Positions 16,656-23,680 of a DNA stretch of 53,375 nt are shown here, one piece after another (the stretch's first letter is position 1; each line of letters starts with the position of its first letter). Below the pieces are notes generated by a model. That model worked only from the letters and a program-made list of their open reading frames with translations, was not told the origin of the DNA and did no database searches. The stretch lies in NCBI GenBank assembly GCA_002436005.1, contig DIXG01000018.1, positions 1-53,375 on the forward strand. Direction: 5' to 3'. This DNA is from Anaerolineaceae bacterium UBA6086. GTDB lineage: Bacteria; Chloroflexota; Anaerolineae; Anaerolineales; Anaerolineaceae. Position numbers and translations under genes: made by a program.

Positions 16656-17210
16656 TTAATTTATAATTGTCTCTGCTACACTTAGCCATTCTATTTCTGT
16701 TGTGATAGTTCCATCCATTAATTCTTTTAATGTCATGAAGTCAGTTTTTGATAATTCTTGCAGAACTTGACCAGCTGAAACAATCTCAATGATACTTATT
16801 TCATCGAAATATTTTTCCCAATCTTCATCAAGTAATACTGGCATGATTGCGTTTTCTAGAATACGAAAATGTAAGAAATGATGGTCTTTGCTGGGTTCAA
16901 TAACCCAGTCAACTAGTACACAATTTAGTTTTAATAAATTGTCTTCCCAAGTTACCCTATGGCAATTGATATTTGCTACGTCATCATTTGTTTTTGTTTT
17001 AATTATCTCAGTTAATTCGTTCTTTTTTGAAGTGTAGTCAACCGTTGGTGTTGGTTCAATAGTTGGAGTATTTATTGGTGTTAATATTGCGGAGGCTGTT
17101 TGAGTTTTTCCCAAAGCTTCTTGAATATCAGCCTCTGTTGGTTGACAAGCAGAAAGAAAGACAAGAAGAATTATGATAATTAATAATTTGAACTGCTGGA
17201 AATTATTCAT
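16656..17210 (-). CDS. Putative lipoprotein, function unknown
   Basis: 184 residues with a lipoprotein signal: a hydrophobic run (LLIIIILLVFLSAC) ending in a lipobox cysteine near residue 21. A Thr/Pro linker (TPINTPTIEPTPTVDYT) follows, then a small globular domain of ~130 residues that I do not recognise. Thr-Pro linkers after lipobox or membrane anchors also appear in the CcdA fusion and PBP proteins of this window, so they seem to be a habit of this organism. The ATG follows a GGAGGA site. The gene is AT-rich, like the rest of the patch. Confidence 0.75.
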   Translation of the reverse strand: MNNFQQFKLLIIIILLVFLSACQPTEADIQEALGKTQTASAILTPINTPTIEPTPTVDYTSKKNELTEIIKTKTNDDVANINCHRVTWEDNLLKLNCVLVDWVIEPSKDHHFLHFRILENAIMPVLLDEDWEKYFDEISIIEIVSAGQVLQELSKTDFMTLKELMDGTITTEIEWLSVAETIIN

Positions 17211-17280
17211 AATTTTTCCTCCACAATTTGATTATACCCCAATCTCCATTCCCTATTCCCTATTCACTTTAACACAAACA

Positions 17281-17352
17281 TGAGCGTGGGGAGGCTCGAA
17301 CTCCCAACCAATGGCTTAAAAGGCCACTGCTCTACCATTGAGCTACACGCCC
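17281..17352 (-). tRNA. tRNA-Lys (TTT anticodon)
   Basis: On the - strand a full cloverleaf can be drawn: acceptor GGGCGTG with CACGCTC (one G-T pair), D-arm GCTC...GAGC, anticodon stem GTGGC/GCCAT with loop CTTTTAA, and T-arm GGGAG/CTCCC with loop TTCGAGC. The anticodon is TTT. 72 bases, CCA not encoded. It marks the right edge of the AT-rich patch. Confidence 0.95.
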
Positions 17353-17367
17353 ATCTTTCAGGTCATT

Positions 17368-17396
17368 ATTGTAGCACGCTCCCCCCCTTGCGTCAA
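17368..17396 (-). promoter_or_regulatory. Promoter of tRNA-Lys
   Basis: On the - strand, TTGACG (plus 17391-17396), a 17-base spacer and TACAAT (plus 17368-17373) preceded by TGC form a near-consensus sigma-70 promoter. It ends 15 bases before the tRNA. Confidence 0.75.
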
Positions 17397-17436
17397 CAGA
17401 TTTACGTCACAGATTTACGTCAACAGATTTACGTCA
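17391..17436. repeat. Short tandem repeat around CAGATTTACGT
   Basis: Three CAGATTTACGTCA-type units with 14-17 base spacing. On the - strand each unit reads as TTGACG or GTGACG followed by TAAATC, so the array repeats the -35 box of the tRNA-Lys promoter that it abuts. Confidence 0.7.
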
Positions 17437-17444
17437 GCAAATCG

Positions 17445-18038
17445 CTAATCGATCACCTCGATACTGCCGATCAGCAGGTCAAACAATGCTGCCACCTCGC
17501 CCTCGCGCTCGTCATAGGGCAGTTCGCTGATGAAGACATAATAGGCGCTGTCGGTCTCAAAGAACAGCAAGGACATCTGCACCTCGTCCTCGCCAATCAT
17601 GAACTTGTGGTTATAGCGCTGGAGGGTCAGCCCATCCACCTCTGAGGTGGTTTGCCCCATCATGATCGTTTTTTCTGTGCCAGATTGATTGAGCGTGATG
17701 CTCTGGCTGGCAAACGCCAGAAAGCCAGGCTTGTCGAAGGCAGAGGTCTCTTTCAGATGAATCGTCAGGCTGATACAGTTATCTTCAAAGTCCGTTTGCT
17801 GGTCTTCGGCGCATCTTGGGGGCACAAGCGCCACATCCCACTGCCCGGGAACGTCGATTTTCGGGGCATAATCCACATACCACTCTGGCGGCAGTCGGAA
17901 CTGGATGTTGATCGCCGGTTCTTCGCTGATGGTGAAGACTTTCCAATCCTCGGTGGACACTTTAGGGGAGCAGGCGCTCAGAATGAAAAGGGCAATCAGC
18001 CCCAGCAGAATGACGGATGATTTGCGGCTTGCTTTCAT
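17445..18038 (-). CDS. Putative lipoprotein with stress-protein-like globular domain
   Basis: 197 residues from the ATG at 18038, chosen because GAGGAA lies 7 bases upstream and because it begins a clean signal peptide (MKASRKSSVILLGLIALF) with lipobox ILSAC; the longer frame to 18176 adds a non-signal leader. The mature part is a mixed beta domain with IQFRLPPEWYVDYAP and ending in FDLLIGSIEVID. A strand with an LPxxW motif and an FxxLLxSI end resembles PsbP/DcrB-like domains of secreted proteins, but I cannot assign the family. It is divergent from the S9 peptidase gene, with 173 bases between. Confidence 0.7.
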   Translation of the reverse strand: MKASRKSSVILLGLIALFILSACSPKVSTEDWKVFTISEEPAINIQFRLPPEWYVDYAPKIDVPGQWDVALVPPRCAEDQQTDFEDNCISLTIHLKETSAFDKPGFLAFASQSITLNQSGTEKTIMMGQTTSEVDGLTLQRYNHKFMIGEDEVQMSLLFFETDSAYYVFISELPYDEREGEVAALFDLLIGSIEVID

Positions 18039-18211
18039 GTGTTCCTCGATCTGGTTGGGTGAACTGAACGGCATAGTATAATAACAGCGATTAAGATACT
18101 TTATCCAGCGGAGCTTGTCAATGGTAAGGGGTGCTTGTGGTGATGTGCTGTGGATAGAGGATGTGTGATACACCAATAGATTGGCTTTAAAGATCGGGAT
18201 GGGAGGATCGG

Positions 18212-20095
18212 ATGACTTTACAAACAGTGACTGATAAAATCAAGCGGGCTTTTGGCCTGTGGAAAAGCGAAATTACACCGGAATTGATTGCCGCAGCCAT
18301 CGGTCTGAGCGACACGCAGTGGGACACAGACGGGAAGACGCTGGTGTGGGGCGAGATGCGCTCCGGGCAGGGCGTGTTGTTGGCGCAGCCCCTGGGGGAA
18401 CCGCCCTACGATCTCTCGGGCGGGTTGAATGTGCGCGGCGGGGTGGGCTATGGCGGCGGCGATTTCACCGTGCGCGATGGGGTGGTGATCTTTGCCGCCA
18501 AGGATGGCAGACTTTACCGCCGTTCTTTGAGGCAGGGCTTTCCAAACGCCATCACGCCTGAATTTGGCAGTGCAGCCGCGCCGCAGATTTCCCCAAACGG
18601 GCGTTGGGTGGCTTATGTGCAGACCTATGAGGGCAAGGATGTGCTGGCGGTGGTGGATGCGGAGGGCGAGTCCTGGCCGCACAAGCTGGCAGAAGGCGCA
18701 GATTTTTACATGCAGCCTGCCTGGCACCCCGGTGGGGAGGGAATCGCCTGGGTGGAGTGGGATCACCCCAATATGCCCTGGGACGGCACGCGGCTGAAGT
18801 ATGCTGCGCTGGAGGGGGAAACGCCGCGCCTGCAATCCATGCAAACTTTGGCAGGTGATGATGACACACCTGTTTTGCAGCCGGCTTTTTCTCCCGACGG
18901 ACGCTATTTGAGCTTTGTTCAGAACGAGGGCGAGTGGGATCAGCTGGTGGTGCTCGATCTGTCTGACGGCAGCCGCCGTGTGCTGGTGGAAGGACAGGCG
19001 TTGCTGAAGCCCGCCTGGGTGCAGGGTGTGGTTGTGCAGGCATGGTCTGCCGACAGCCAGCAGATCCACTATTTACGGACGGCGGGGGGCATCACGACCC
19101 TCAATACGGTGGACGTTGGCACGGGCAAAGTATCGGAGCGAGATCTGACGCCCTACACCGCTCTGAGCCAGCCCTCTGTCAGCCCCAACGGGCGAATTGC
19201 GCTGCTGGCAAGTGCGCCAACAGTCTCTTCCCGGGTGATCAGCGTGGGTGAGGGTTCGGTGCAGATTCATCAGCGCAGCACGAGCGAAGCCATCCCAACT
19301 GAGGATTTGCCCACGCCCTATGAGATCAACTGGCAGTCGGAGGACGGACAGCGGGTGTTTGGCATTTATTCACCGCCCACCAGCCGCCAATACACCAGTG
19401 AGGGGTTACCGCCGGTGATTGTGTTGATCCACGGGGGGCCTACCAGCGCCGTTCAGATTGGTTACAACCTCGAGGCAGCCTTTTTCACCAGCCGGGGCTA
19501 TGGCTATTTAGAGGTCAACTATCGCGGGAGCACGGGCTACGGGCGTGCGTACCGTGAGGCGCTGCGGGGCCGCTGGGGCGAACTGGATGTGATCGACGCA
19601 GCGGGCGGCGCACTGGCTTTGGTGGGACAGGGTCTGGCTGACCCGGATCGCCTGGTGATCAAGGGCGGCAGCGCGGGTGGCTACACCGTCTTGAATGCGC
19701 TGATTCGCTACCCGGGGCTCTTCAAAGCCGGGTTGTGTTCTTATGGCGTTTCCAACCTGTTCACGCTGGCGATGGACACCCACAAATTTGAGGAACGCTA
19801 CACCGACTCGCTGGTGGGTCCATTGCCAGAGGCAGCCGAAAAATACCGTCAGTGGTCGCCGGTGTTCCACGCCGAGCGCATCAAGGACCCCGTGGCGATC
19901 TTCCAGGGGGATGAGGATAAGGTGGTGCCGCCCAGCCAATCTGAGGAGATTGTGCAGGCACTCAAGGCAAATGGCGTTCCGCATGAATATCACCTTTATC
20001 CCGGTGAGGGGCACGGCTTCCGCAAGGCGGAGACTCGCCAGGCGTATTACGAAGCGATTGAACGTTTTCTGCTGCAGTATGTGATTTTTAGCTGA
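18212..20095 (+). CDS. S9-family prolyl oligopeptidase-like serine peptidase
   Basis: 627 residues without a signal peptide, so cytoplasmic. Residues ~30-360 are a beta-propeller of WD/TolB-like blades (SPNGRWVAYV, SPDGRYLSFV). Residues ~380-627 are the alpha/beta-hydrolase: oxyanion loop LIHGGPTSA, nucleophile Ser487 in KGGSAGGY, Asp569 in GDEDKVVPP and His601 in PGEGHGF. The family cleaves short peptides, often dipeptidyl or acylaminoacyl substrates; the exact preference is not visible. The ATG has a GGGAGGA site. GC is clearly higher than in the AT-rich patch to the left. Confidence 0.9.
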   Translation: MTLQTVTDKIKRAFGLWKSEITPELIAAAIGLSDTQWDTDGKTLVWGEMRSGQGVLLAQPLGEPPYDLSGGLNVRGGVGYGGGDFTVRDGVVIFAAKDGRLYRRSLRQGFPNAITPEFGSAAAPQISPNGRWVAYVQTYEGKDVLAVVDAEGESWPHKLAEGADFYMQPAWHPGGEGIAWVEWDHPNMPWDGTRLKYAALEGETPRLQSMQTLAGDDDTPVLQPAFSPDGRYLSFVQNEGEWDQLVVLDLSDGSRRVLVEGQALLKPAWVQGVVVQAWSADSQQIHYLRTAGGITTLNTVDVGTGKVSERDLTPYTALSQPSVSPNGRIALLASAPTVSSRVISVGEGSVQIHQRSTSEAIPTEDLPTPYEINWQSEDGQRVFGIYSPPTSRQYTSEGLPPVIVLIHGGPTSAVQIGYNLEAAFFTSRGYGYLEVNYRGSTGYGRAYREALRGRWGELDVIDAAGGALALVGQGLADPDRLVIKGGSAGGYTVLNALIRYPGLFKAGLCSYGVSNLFTLAMDTHKFEERYTDSLVGPLPEAAEKYRQWSPVFHAERIKDPVAIFQGDEDKVVPPSQSEEIVQALKANGVPHEYHLYPGEGHGFRKAETRQAYYEAIERFLLQYVIFS

Positions 20096-20441
20096 TAGCT
20101 CATAGCTGATAGCTCAAGGCTGAAAGCAAAAAGCTCATCCCAATCACGCTGTGTAATCAGCTTACAGGGGGTAGGGTAAGTTTGCAGCGGGTCGTGGGAA
20201 CCTGGTGGCTGGTAGCTGGTGGTTGGTGGCTATTAGCTGGTGGCTGGTAGTTAAAAAGAAAAGTTCAAAGCTCGAAGGTAAAAGGGAAAGGCATTAAACC
20301 TAATTCCTGATTACCTGATTCCTGATTACCTGATTCCTGATTCCTGATTGCCTAATTCCTAACTACCTAATTCCTAACTACCTAATTCCTAATTACCTGA
20401 TTACCTGATTACCAAATACCTAACTGCCCAATACCTGGCAA
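20086..20441. repeat. Degenerate simple-repeat tract, three unit families
   Basis: The 374 bases between the peptidase and the CDF gene hold no gene. Three low-complexity blocks follow each other: AGCTGATAGCTCAT units (20093-20125), GGTGGCTGGTAGCT units (20208-20252), and about 140 bases of CCTGATTACCTGATT / CCTAATTCCTAACTA units of 7-8 bases (20300-20440). The units are imperfect, as expected of old slippage arrays. No hairpin with a T-run, and so no terminator, is seen within it. Confidence 0.8.
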
Positions 20442-20469
20442 TTATTTTTAGTGCAGCCTCCAGTAAGCA

Positions 20470-21378
20470 CTATTCACCATTCTCCACTTCATCGAAGGGT
20501 TCGACATGGACATACGCGCGGTCAACCTCCGATAAGCCTTCCAGCGCGGCAATTACGCGGTCTTCAATCTCATGCACATCGTCCAGCGAGGCTTCCCCGG
20601 GCAGGTTGATGTGCATATCCACCACGAGCTTGGGGCCGACATAATCGCTCATCATATGGTGCACCTGCTGCACGCCTTCCACCTCGTTCGCCGTCTTGAT
20701 GATTCTCTCGCGCAGGTCATCGTCTGCGCCGGCACCTGTCAGGAAGCGCAGGTTTTCTTTTCCGGCTTCAAAGGCGGCTTTGAAGATCCACAGGGAAACC
20801 AGTAAACCAGCAACAGGGTCCAGGATGGGATGGACGAAGCTGGAGCCCAGGATGCCGATGAAGGCTGCCATTGAGGTCAGCACATCGCTGAGGTTGTCCT
20901 TGGCTGAGATGCGCAGTGAGGGGCTGTCTGCGATTTGTGCCAATTTCCTGATGACCACAAACATGGCTGCTTTTGCGCTGGCGCTGACCAGCAGGATGAT
21001 GGTTGGCAGATTCAGTGCAATGGATTCTCCGCCTGAGATGAACCGGCTGATCGAGGTTCTGAGGGCTTCATACCCTGCAATGCCCATCATGACAGAGACG
21101 ATCAGCCCAACCAGCGGCTCAAAGCGGGAGTGTCCTTGCGGATGGGAAAGATCGGGGGGTTGGATGGCAAGCCACAAGCCCAACACCATGGCAAAAGAAT
21201 AGAACACATCGGAAACAGAATTAGCAGTGTCGGCATACAGTGCGGCGCTGCCTGTGAGATAGGATGCAACGCCCTTGCCTATGGCAAGCAGGATATTGCC
21301 CGCCAGGGTGATGATCAGGGCGGTTCGGTAAGCCCGTTGTTTTTCAGGGTTGGGTTGGTGGTCTCTGATCCATTGCAT
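20470..21378 (-). CDS. Cation diffusion facilitator exporter, probably Mn2+/Fe2+
   Basis: 302 residues: six membrane helices, then a cytoplasmic ferredoxin-like domain (residues ~215-300, VVDMHINLPGEAS). The transport site reads NSVSD in TM2 (ADTANSVSD) and DNLSD in TM5 (SAKDNLSD), so the four ligands are N, D, D, D where zinc exporters have H/D,D,H,D. As far as I recall, this ND-DD set is found in MntE-type manganese exporters, so Mn2+ is the best guess. It lies 50 bases downstream of arsM on the same strand, probably co-transcribed. The AGGAG site is 10 bases before the ATG. Confidence 0.88.
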   Translation of the reverse strand: MQWIRDHQPNPEKQRAYRTALIITLAGNILLAIGKGVASYLTGSAALYADTANSVSDVFYSFAMVLGLWLAIQPPDLSHPQGHSRFEPLVGLIVSVMMGIAGYEALRTSISRFISGGESIALNLPTIILLVSASAKAAMFVVIRKLAQIADSPSLRISAKDNLSDVLTSMAAFIGILGSSFVHPILDPVAGLLVSLWIFKAAFEAGKENLRFLTGAGADDDLRERIIKTANEVEGVQQVHHMMSDYVGPKLVVDMHINLPGEASLDDVHEIEDRVIAALEGLSEVDRAYVHVEPFDEVENGE

Positions 21379-21428
21379 GTTGAAAGGCTCCTGTTATTTC
21401 GCGAAAAAAATTTATGACTTTTTGGTAA

Positions 21429-22235
21429 TTATTTTTTCGCTTTGATCGCTGCGGATTGAACAAGGTCTTCAAGGTTGTCACCGGGTGCCCAACCACGAAT
21501 GATCTCACGGCTCTGGTCATGGGCTGAAATCTTGATGTCTTTGAAGCCAACCTCGCTTAGCATTAGTTTCAAAAGGTTGATTTCGATGGCGCCGGAGATA
21601 CAGGCGGAATACAGCTCCAGATCTTCCTGGACTTCCTGCGGAATTTGAGCGGTGGCAACAACATCCGAAATGGCAAGCCGTCCACCTGGTTTGAGTACCC
21701 TGAAAGCCTCACGGAACACCTGGGGTTTGTCTGGTGAAAGATTGATCACACAATTAGAAATGATCACATCAACGCTTGCGCTGGGAATTGGTAAATGCTC
21801 AATTGCCGCCAGCTGGAAAACAACTTGAGGATAGGAGCCCTTTACAGCGTTTTCATAAGCTTTCTGCACCATCTCAATAGTCATATCCACGCCAATCACA
21901 CGTCCCTGAACGCCAACCTGCCTGGCAGCCAGAAAACAATCAAAGCCTGCACCGCTCCCAAGGTCAAGGACGGTCTCACCTTCTCTGAGCTCAGCAATTG
22001 CTTGGGGGTTGCCGCAGCCAAGGTTGAGATTGGCAGATCCCGGTACGGAATTGAGCATTGACTCGGAATACCCCAATCGTGTTGATAAATGAATGATCCC
22101 TTCAGCAGAGGTCCCGCTTTCGCCACCGCAGCATGACTCGGATGCACATCCGCATGCCCAGGAAGAACCCCTGGCAATTTCACCATATTTTATCTTGATC
22201 GTATCCTGGATCACTTTATCTTTATTTTGAGCCAA
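21429..22235 (-). CDS. arsM: Arsenite S-adenosylmethionine methyltransferase
   Basis: 268 residues starting at TTG 22235 (an in-frame stop lies just upstream; no better start is visible). The SAM motif VLDLGSGAGFD and the ArsM cysteines are seen: one in LGCGNP before motif I, one in ISNCVINLSPDK and one in YSACISGAI. These thiolates bind As(III) during methylation. An N-terminal CGCASESCCGG cluster, common in bacterial ArsM, may add metal binding. Products are mono- to trimethylated arsenicals. Its downstream partner is a metal exporter, and the divergent genes encode thiol/Fe-S proteins, so a metal(loid) stress unit is plausible. Confidence 0.9.
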   Translation of the reverse strand: MAQNKDKVIQDTIKIKYGEIARGSSWACGCASESCCGGESGTSAEGIIHLSTRLGYSESMLNSVPGSANLNLGCGNPQAIAELREGETVLDLGSGAGFDCFLAARQVGVQGRVIGVDMTIEMVQKAYENAVKGSYPQVVFQLAAIEHLPIPSASVDVIISNCVINLSPDKPQVFREAFRVLKPGGRLAISDVVATAQIPQEVQEDLELYSACISGAIEINLLKLMLSEVGFKDIKISAHDQSREIIRGWAPGDNLEDLVQSAAIKAKK

Positions 22236-22462
22236 TTCTACTCACTTTCATTTGATGAACCCTAATTATATAACAATTTTTGCTGGATAATTAAGTCAAA
22301 TACAGCTGATGGATTATTTTTGAGCAATCATTTTGATACCGAGGTTATCATTAAGGGATTTGCCGTTTTCTAAACATTGGATTTTTCGCAAGATTGGTTA
22401 AGGGGCATACATTCATCATCCCCCGAAGGCGTTGGACAGGTTTGGTAAAGGCATGATATATT

Positions 22463-22492
22463 CATATATTTGCATATGTTTCATGTTATAAT
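22463..22492 (+). promoter_or_regulatory. Extended -10 promoter with palindrome, upstream of the SufE-like gene
   Basis: TGTTATAAT (22484-22492) is an extended -10. Upstream, where a -35 box would sit, is the imperfect palindrome CATAT-ATTTGC-ATATG (22463-22478), an AT-rich dyad of the kind bound by ArsR/SmtB repressors. The 308 bases between arsM and this gene hold no other feature I can support. No regulator gene is nearby, so the operator reading is a guess. Confidence 0.45.
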
Positions 22493-22543
22493 ATTAATCC
22501 TCTTTTGGATTATGTGAAGTGAACCGGGTTGCGATTAAGTGCC

Positions 22544-22969
22544 ATGAAATCATTGGAAGCAGCAGAAAAAGAGATTATTGAAGAATTTGGTGAGTTTACG
22601 GATATCGACGCGAAATACGCGCATCTCTTCAAGCTGGGTGAGGAACTGCCCCCGATGGATAACAGCCTGAAGAATGAGCAAACCCTGGTGAAGGGCTGTC
22701 AATCCAAACTCTGGTTTCACCTTTATCAAGAGCAGGGTCATTTCTATCTGCTGGCAGATAGCGACTCGCTGGTGATCAAGGGTATTGCTGCCCTGCTGGC
22801 ACGCCTGATCCATGGTCGCAGCGCGGAGGAAGTTGGCGCCATCCAGATGGATTTCGTGGATCAGTTGAAGCTCTGGAAACTGGCATCCAATCGCAATAAT
22901 GGCCTGGTGGCAATGCTGGAGCATATTCATCAGCAAGCGGCAATAATCTCACAACAATCGGAAGGTTGA
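22544..22969 (+). CDS. SufE-like sulfur acceptor protein
   Basis: 141 residues from the ATG at 22544 (TTG 22529 would add five). The active cysteine is in LVKGCQSKLWF near residue 51, with the SufE pattern EELPPMD...VKGCQS and the later LxxxxxGRSAEEV. SufE takes persulfide sulfur from a cysteine desulfurase for Fe-S assembly. No sufS or scaffold gene is adjacent; the next gene is a ferredoxin-type protein 19 bases downstream. A CsdE-like role in tRNA modification cannot be excluded. Confidence 0.85.
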   Translation: MKSLEAAEKEIIEEFGEFTDIDAKYAHLFKLGEELPPMDNSLKNEQTLVKGCQSKLWFHLYQEQGHFYLLADSDSLVIKGIAALLARLIHGRSAEEVGAIQMDFVDQLKLWKLASNRNNGLVAMLEHIHQQAAIISQQSEG

Positions 22970-22988
22970 GCGGCAGGATAGGTTTCTT

Positions 22989-23519
22989 ATGGGTGATTTG
23001 AGTTATCGCATGATTTACATCGGCGGCACACCAGCTGGATTGCTGGGATTGGAAGAGCTGTTTGATGCGCTTTATGAGGCAGGGCATACACCTGAGGATG
23101 TGGACATTAACGAGCTGCTGCTGCGCGGTGTTCGCCAGCATAACTTTGTGCCCAAACCAGCGGTACCGGACTATCAGGCAGTGATTGGGAATGAATATCA
23201 AAAGTATTACCAAAAACGATCTGTGGGTGAAGCAGTTGCCTCCCGGGATTATGGACAATGGGAAGGCTATCCCCGTGAGCAAATTCCGTGGTTCCCGGTG
23301 GTGTCGGCTGAACTCTGTAATGGCTGTTTAAAATGCATCGAAGTTTGTCCGAAAGACGTTTTTGCTGAAGAAGAAAACGGAAAAGTGGCGGTGGTTGAGC
23401 CGTTCCTGTGCATCGTGGGCTGCTGTTTTTGTAAGACCGCCTGCGACCCCCAGGCGATCCTGATGCCAAACAAGGAGATACTGGACCAGTATCGCCACGG
23501 ACAGCGGCATGCTACCTGA
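22989..23519 (+). CDS. Two-cluster ferredoxin with an unassigned N-terminal domain
   Basis: 176 residues. The C-terminal part holds two [4Fe-4S] motifs: CNGCLKCIEVCP near residues 112-123 and CIVGCCFCKTACDP near 141-154; the second has an unusual extra cysteine and odd spacing. Residues 1-60 form a small helical domain (IYIGGTPAGLLGLEEL, then INELLLRGVRQHNFVP) that I have seen in small redox proteins but cannot name. It is probably co-transcribed with the SufE-like gene. A role as electron carrier for sulfur or arsenic redox reactions is inference from the neighbours. Confidence 0.8.
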   Translation: MGDLSYRMIYIGGTPAGLLGLEELFDALYEAGHTPEDVDINELLLRGVRQHNFVPKPAVPDYQAVIGNEYQKYYQKRSVGEAVASRDYGQWEGYPREQIPWFPVVSAELCNGCLKCIEVCPKDVFAEEENGKVAVVEPFLCIVGCCFCKTACDPQAILMPNKEILDQYRHGQRHAT

Positions 23520-23560
23520 ACTACACAGATGCTGGTGGTAAAATCCTGATAAAAATCACA

Positions 23561-23589
23561 TTGACAGCCGGTCTGAGACCCGTTAAGAT
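23561..23589 (+). promoter_or_regulatory. Sigma-70 promoter of the thioredoxin-CcdA gene
   Basis: TTGACA (23561-23566), a 17-base spacer and TAAGAT (23584-23589). The leader to the ATG at 23681 is about 85 bases long, so this gene can be transcribed apart from the ferredoxin gene before it. Confidence 0.65.
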
Positions 23590-23592
23590 GAG

Positions 23593-23632
23593 CAAGGTGA
23601 TAAATTCGTTCGATCACAGTGCTTATCACTTG
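23593..23632 (+). other. Leader hairpin of the thioredoxin-CcdA mRNA
   Basis: GTGATAA pairs with TTATCAC, extended by CAAG/CTTG around one bulged G, with a loop of about 19 bases. It falls at the very 5' end of the predicted transcript. It may stabilise the mRNA; no T-run follows, so it is not a terminator. Confidence 0.4.
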
Positions 23633-23680
23633 CAGAAGTCTCAATAAGGATTTGGCTTTGAGAGAAAGTGTGTTTTACTT

